A stretch of 8,313 nucleotides of DNA. Origin: Gallionellaceae bacterium (GTDB lineage Bacteria; Pseudomonadota; Gammaproteobacteria; Burkholderiales; Gallionellaceae). The stretch covers positions 1 through 8,313 of the forward strand of contig PLYB01000315.1 of the NCBI GenBank assembly GCA_003151655.1, written 5' to 3'. The notes under the pieces were generated by a model. It was not told the origin of the DNA and ran no database searches. It saw only the letters and a list, made by a program, of their open reading frames with translations. How positions within the stretch are numbered: position 1 is the stretch's first letter; every line of letters begins with the position of its first letter. The position numbers were made by a program, and so were the translations under genes. Of this stretch, positions 4,717 through 8,313 are shown one piece after another.

Positions 4717-6021
4717 ATGTCGAGCGTAGAAACATTGGGCGGATTGCAGCGCCGTATGAACGTATCCATCCCACAGCCACAGTTGCGTGGTGAAGTTGAG
4801 TCTCGATTGAAGCGATTAGGCCGTACGGTAAAGGTGCACGGTTTTCGTCCCGGGAAAGTCCCTTTTAAAATTATTGAACAGCAGTACGGGGCGCAAGTTC
4901 ACCAAGAGGTGCTGGGTGAAAGCTTGCAGCGCACTTTTGCAGAAGCGGCTCAGGCGAACAAGTTGCAAATAGCGGGATATCCACAATTTGAAATCAAGAC
5001 GCAAGATATGAATGCGCCGCTGGTCGAATATAGCGCGACTTTTGAGGTTTATCCCGAAGTTGTGGTGAATGATGTTGCTGCCGAGTCTATCGAGCGCGTC
5101 ACTTTTACGCTATCCGACGCTGACGTTGAAAATACAGTGTCGACATTACGCAAGCAGCGCGCCGTGTTCGAACCGGTTACGCGTGCCGTGCAGAATGAAG
5201 ATCAAGTGCGTATTGATTTTAGCGGTAAGTTGAATGGCGTAGTTTTTGAAGGCGGTGAAGCCAAAGATTTGCCTCTCGTGCTCGGTGCGGGACGCATGTT
5301 GCCGGATTTTGAAAGCGGCATCATCGGCATGAAAACAGGTGAGACCAAATCATTTGATATGACTTTCCCTGCGGACTATCATGGCAAGGATGTAGCGGGC
5401 AAGCAAGTCACCTTCACCATCACCGTGCATAGCGTGGAAGCTCCGCGTTTGCCGGAAGTGGACGCTGAACTGGCTAAATCATTGGGTGTGGCGGATGGAG
5501 ACGTAGCTAAACTGAAGACCGAGATTCGCGACAATCTGAATCGCGAAGCACAACGCCGCGTCAAAGTGCGCAACAAGGATAATGCCATGGAGGTATTGCT
5601 GAAAGTAAGCCAATTGGAAATCCCAAAGGCTTTGCTTGAGGCAGAAGCGCAAAATCTGATGCAGCAAACCTTGCAGGACTTGGAGGGACGCGGCATGAAA
5701 ATACCCAAGGGTATGCAGCTTCCCACCGATGCGTTTGAAGAGCGGGCCAGCAAGCGGGTAAAGTTGGGCTTGATTTTGGCCGAACTGGTCAAAAAACATG
5801 ATTTGTATGCCAAGCCGGAACAGGTCAAGGGGCTGATACAAGAGTATGCGCAGAGTTACGAGCATCCCGAAGAGGTTGTGCGCTGGTATGCGGCAGATGC
5901 TTCGCGTTTGAAGGATGTTGAGAATCTGGTGCTGGAAGATAATGTGGTGGCGTGGGTACACGCGGGAGCCAAGGTCGCAGAAAAGACTGTGGCATTGAAT
6001 GAATTGATGGAGAACAACTGA
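4717..6021 (+). CDS. tig: Trigger factor, ribosome-bound chaperone and prolyl isomerase
   Basis: Trigger factor docks at the ribosome exit tunnel and shields nascent chains. The 434-residue length is normal. The start MSSVETLGGLQRRMNVSIP matches the family N-terminus, and AAGGA lies 10 bases upstream. The ribosome-binding domain (about 1-115) carries the signature GFRPGKVP at 42-49, with Pro where E. coli has Lys in FRK. The FKBP-type prolyl isomerase domain (about 161-246) includes VRIDFSGKLNG, FEGG, LVLGAGRMLPDFESGIIGM and FPADYHGKDVAGK. The helical C-terminal chaperone arms fill about 250-434. It starts the tig-clpP-clpX run; clpP begins one base after its stop codon, so the two are certainly cotranscribed. 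Nothing suggests loss of function. Confidence 0.98.
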   Translation: MSSVETLGGLQRRMNVSIPQPQLRGEVESRLKRLGRTVKVHGFRPGKVPFKIIEQQYGAQVHQEVLGESLQRTFAEAAQANKLQIAGYPQFEIKTQDMNAPLVEYSATFEVYPEVVVNDVAAESIERVTFTLSDADVENTVSTLRKQRAVFEPVTRAVQNEDQVRIDFSGKLNGVVFEGGEAKDLPLVLGAGRMLPDFESGIIGMKTGETKSFDMTFPADYHGKDVAGKQVTFTITVHSVEAPRLPEVDAELAKSLGVADGDVAKLKTEIRDNLNREAQRRVKVRNKDNAMEVLLKVSQLEIPKALLEAEAQNLMQQTLQDLEGRGMKIPKGMQLPTDAFEERASKRVKLGLILAELVKKHDLYAKPEQVKGLIQEYAQSYEHPEEVVRWYAADASRLKDVENLVLEDNVVAWVHAGAKVAEKTVALNELMENN

Positions 6022-6022
6022 C

Positions 6023-6649
6023 ATGTCGCAAAGCGCAACTTCCAAAATGATTGAGCCGCAAGACCTTGGCATGGTTCCAATGGTCATCGAAACCAGTGGT
6101 CGCGGTGAGCGGGCGTACGATATTTATTCGCGACTGCTGAAAGAGCGGATCATATTTCTAGTCGGGCCGATCAATGATCATATGGCCAATCTGGTGGTGG
6201 CGCAGTTGCTGTTTTTGGAATCGGAAAATCCAGAGAAAGATATTCATTTGTATATCAACTCGCCCGGTGGCTCGATTTCTGCAGGAATGGCGATCTATGA
6301 CACGATGCAGTTCATCAAGCCGGATGTTTCGACTCTGTGTATCGGCATGGCGGCTTCGATGGGCGCTTTCCTGTTGCAGGCGGGAGCCAAAGACAAGCGC
6401 TTTGCTTTGCCCAACTCTACCGTGATGATTCACCAGCCTTTGGGCGGATTTCAAGGTCAGGCCACGGACATTGAGATACATGCCAAATATATTTTGAGTT
6501 TGCGCTCAAGACTCTATGCATTGATGGCCGAGCATACGGGGCGTAGTGTTGAAGAGATTGCGCGGGATAGTGAGCGGGATAACTTCCTGACCGCCAAAGA
6601 GGCGCAGGAATATGGGCTGCTTGATCAAGTAATGAGCAAGCGTATTTAA
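6023..6649 (+). CDS. clpP: ATP-dependent Clp protease proteolytic subunit
   Basis: ClpP forms a double heptameric serine-protease barrel that degrades proteins unfolded by ClpX. The 208-residue length is typical. The catalytic triad is complete: Ser112 in GMAASMGAF, His137 in VMIHQPLGG and Asp186 in RDSERDNF, with the expected 25- and 49-residue spacings. The INSPGGSISAGMAIYDTM segment (79-95) and the LVVAQLLFLE helix are characteristic. The N-terminal stretch up to about M17-M20 is likely a propeptide, removed before VPMVIETSGRGERAYDIYSRLL. The ATG is separated from the tig stop by one base and lacks its own clear ribosome binding site, so translation is probably coupled. The partner clpX follows after 44 bases. 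Confidence 0.98.
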   Translation: MSQSATSKMIEPQDLGMVPMVIETSGRGERAYDIYSRLLKERIIFLVGPINDHMANLVVAQLLFLESENPEKDIHLYINSPGGSISAGMAIYDTMQFIKPDVSTLCIGMAASMGAFLLQAGAKDKRFALPNSTVMIHQPLGGFQGQATDIEIHAKYILSLRSRLYALMAEHTGRSVEEIARDSERDNFLTAKEAQEYGLLDQVMSKRI

Positions 6650-6693
6650 GAAGTATTACAAGTTGCCGATAAATAGAATACATGGGGATTTGA

Positions 6694-7950
6694 ATGCCAT
6701 TGGATAAAACTAAGGGTGATAAATTGCTGTACTGCTCGTTTTGTGGAAAAAGCCAGCACGAGGTTCGCAAGCTTATTGCCGGACCGTCGGTGTTCGTCTG
6801 TGACGAGTGCATCGCCTTGTGCAATGACATCATCCGCGAGGAAGTTCAGAGCGGTGGTGATGTGCAAAAGTTGGACAAGAACGATCTGCCTGTTCCGCAC
6901 GATATATGCGGGAAACTTGACGATTATGTGATCGGTCAGAAACAAGCCAAAAAAATATTATCCGTCGCTGTTTACAATCACTATAAACGTTTGCGCAGCA
7001 CAGATAAAGACGGCGTGGAGTTGGCCAAGAGCAATATTCTTTTGGTTGGCCCAACCGGTTCAGGCAAAACTCTGTTGGCGCAAACTTTGGCTCGATTGCT
7101 CAATGTGCCCTTTGTAATGGCGGATGCAACCACGCTGACTGAAGCGGGTTATGTGGGCGAGGATGTTGAAAACATCATTCAAAAACTGTTGCAAGCATGC
7201 GATTACGATGTGGAGCGCGCGCAGCGCGGCATCGTCTATATCGACGAGATCGACAAAATTTCGCGCAAATCGGACAATCCTTCCATTACTCGCGATGTGT
7301 CGGGTGAAGGTGTGCAGCAAGCTTTGCTCAAGCTGATCGAGGGAACCAAAGCGTCTATTCCTCCGCAAGGTGGTCGCAAGCATCCCAACACCGAATTTCT
7401 GCAAGTCGATACCACAAATATCTTGTTTATTTGCGGCGGAGCGTTCGACGGACTCGAAAAAGTCATACGTAATCGCTCGGAGAAGGCAAGTATCGGTTTC
7501 TCGGCCAATTTGGCGAAACGTGACGACAATAAAGACATCGGCGTAGTGTTGCGCGAAGTTGAGCCGGAAGATTTGATCAAGTTTGGTTTGATTCCTGAAT
7601 TTGTAGGCCGTTTACCAGTGGTAGCTACGCTGGAAGGCTTGGATGAGGCTGCTTTGGTGCAAATTTTGACTGAACCCAAAAACTCTTTGATCAAACAGTA
7701 TCAAAAACTGTTTGAAATGGAGGGGGTTGAGTTGGAGTTCCGCACTAATGTTTTAAATGTGATCGCCAAAAAAGCATTAACTCGCAAGACAGGCGCTCGC
7801 GGTTTGCGCTCGATTCTTGAGAATGCCCTGCTGGATACGATGTTCGATCTTCCTTCGATGGAAAATGTCAGCAAAGTCGTATTGGATGAGAATAGTGCAG
7901 GCGAGATCAAGCCTATCGTGATGTATGTAGATACACCTAAGGCAGCATAG
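6694..7950 (+). CDS. clpX: ClpX, AAA+ unfoldase of the ClpXP protease
   Basis: ClpX is a hexameric ATPase that recognises tagged substrates and threads them into ClpP. The 418 residues carry all key elements. The N-terminal zinc-binding domain has Cys14, Cys17, Cys36 and Cys39. Walker A is GPTGSGKT (119-126), pore loop 1 is GYVG (152-155), Walker B is VYIDEIDK (181-188) and the RKH loop is at 228-230. The ClpP-docking IGF tripeptide is at 267-269, the arginine-finger region PEFVGRLP at 301-308, and the sensor-2 motif GARGLRS at 367-373. GGGGA lies 5 bases before the ATG at 6694. The downstream hairpin at 7965-7995 has no T tract, so transcription may continue into lon. Confidence 0.98.
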   Translation: MPLDKTKGDKLLYCSFCGKSQHEVRKLIAGPSVFVCDECIALCNDIIREEVQSGGDVQKLDKNDLPVPHDICGKLDDYVIGQKQAKKILSVAVYNHYKRLRSTDKDGVELAKSNILLVGPTGSGKTLLAQTLARLLNVPFVMADATTLTEAGYVGEDVENIIQKLLQACDYDVERAQRGIVYIDEIDKISRKSDNPSITRDVSGEGVQQALLKLIEGTKASIPPQGGRKHPNTEFLQVDTTNILFICGGAFDGLEKVIRNRSEKASIGFSANLAKRDDNKDIGVVLREVEPEDLIKFGLIPEFVGRLPVVATLEGLDEAALVQILTEPKNSLIKQYQKLFEMEGVELEFRTNVLNVIAKKALTRKTGARGLRSILENALLDTMFDLPSMENVSKVVLDENSAGEIKPIVMYVDTPKAA

Positions 7951-7964
7951 CATTACTGAATTAT

Positions 7965-7995
7965 CCGTGCGGGGGACTTGAATTTCTTCGCACGG
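7965..7995 (+). other. Hairpin between clpX and lon without a T tract
   Basis: CCGTGCG (7965-7971) pairs exactly with CGCACGG (7989-7995). The stem extends inward through GGGGA against TTTCT using G-T wobbles, leaving a loop of about 7 bases. The downstream sequence TTCCCAATCTG is not a T tract, so it is unlikely to be a simple intrinsic terminator. It may stabilise the clpX mRNA end or act in regulation of lon. Confidence 0.5.
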
Positions 7996-8005
7996 TTCCC
8001 AATCT
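7977..8005 (+). promoter_or_regulatory. Candidate sigma-32 (RpoH) heat-shock promoter for lon
   Basis: CTTGAA (7977-7982) is a perfect sigma-32 -35 core. After 14 bases comes TCCCAATCT, a partial match to the CCCCATnT -10 consensus. It lies 34 bases before the lon start. lon is a classic heat-shock gene in proteobacteria, which makes the site plausible, although the -10 is imperfect. Confidence 0.45.
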
Positions 8006-8038
8006 GAGTCGTATCGTCACCATAAAGATTATCCCAAT

Positions 8039-8313
8039 ATGTCAGAAAACGCATCCATAACCACTGAAAACGCTTTGCTGCCCCTGTTGCCGCTGCGTGA
8101 TGTCGTCGTTTTTCCGCACATGGTTATTCCCCTGTTCGTGGGGCGTAGCAAATCAATCAAGGCGCTTGAAGCCGCGATGGAGGCTGGCAAGAGTATTGTG
8201 CTGGTAGCGCAAAAATCCGCCGCCAAGGACGAGCCGGCAACCGAGGACATGTACCGTATCGGCAGCATTGCCAACATTCTGCAAATGTTGAAGCTGCCCG
8301 ATGGCACGGTTAA
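8039..8313 (+). CDS. lon: Lon protease, N-terminal part, cut by the window end
   Basis: Lon is a homohexameric AAA+ serine protease that degrades misfolded and regulatory proteins. Only the first 91 of roughly 800 residues are present. They match the start of the N-terminal substrate-binding LON domain: LLPLLPLRDVVVFPHMVIPL at about 13-32, FVGRSKSIKALEAAM, a conserved IVLVAQK strand, and RIGSIANILQMLKLPDGTV at the window edge. The ATPase and Ser-Lys protease domains lie beyond the window. The ATG at 8039 gives the standard N-terminus; only a weak AAAG-type ribosome site precedes it. Position right after clpX is the conserved order in proteobacteria. The frame is open to the end with no stop. 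Confidence 0.97.
   Translation, partial: MSENASITTENALLPLLPLRDVVVFPHMVIPLFVGRSKSIKALEAAMEAGKSIVLVAQKSAAKDEPATEDMYRIGSIANILQMLKLPDGTV

Noticed and set aside
5479..6087. Minus-strand 202-codon open frame across the tig-clpP junction
   Set aside because: It is a shadow of two certain genes; the translation is rich in Cys, His and Leu with no family features.
7965..7995. Intrinsic terminator of clpX
   Set aside because: The hairpin is good but no T tract follows, so it is recorded only as a hairpin.

Overview
The window looks like a chromosomal segment of a betaproteobacterium. The best guess is a Nitrosomonadales/Gallionellaceae-like lineage, inferred from the tig-clpP-clpX-lon order and the protein sequence style. 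No taxonomic marker is present, so this is inference. Every gene is on the + strand and no mobile gene, phage gene, CRISPR array, tRNA or rRNA is seen.

Layout: (1) 1-560 is the 3' part of a SpoU/TrmH-family RNA 2'-O-ribose methyltransferase. (2) 561-780 is a gap holding a possible decayed reading frame. (3) 781-1296 encodes a small protein with a disordered N-terminus and a PilZ-like domain whose c-di-GMP motifs are degenerate; a good intrinsic terminator follows. (4) 1297-1670 is a regulatory gap with a perfect dyad (TGTACG-N4-CGTACA) and nested inverted repeats. (5) 1671-4277 is a closely spaced six-gene envelope cluster: DUF4398 lipoprotein, DUF4398-coiled-coil-OmpA lipoprotein, DUF3309 mini membrane protein (52 aa), DUF883/YqjD-ElaB-like protein, YqjE-like membrane protein and YqjK-like protein. 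(6) 4278-4716 carries a BIME-like pair of inverted GTAG-type REP units, then an extended -10 promoter and a strongly folded leader for tig. (7) 4717-7950 is the canonical tig-clpP-clpX run. (8) 7951-8038 holds a hairpin overlapping a sigma-32-like promoter, and lon starts at 8039 and runs off the window.

How the genes work together: the right half is the standard cytosolic protein quality control locus (ribosome-bound chaperone, ClpXP protease, Lon protease). All expected catalytic and binding motifs are present, so these genes are ordinary. The left half is less understood. Two outer-membrane lipoproteins, one able to grip peptidoglycan, sit with four small inner-membrane proteins that in E. 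coli relatives (yqjD-yqjE-yqjK) are linked to stationary phase and ribosome anchoring. This suggests a cell-envelope/stress module. It is the best candidate in the window for an under-described system, although each component belongs to a known family.
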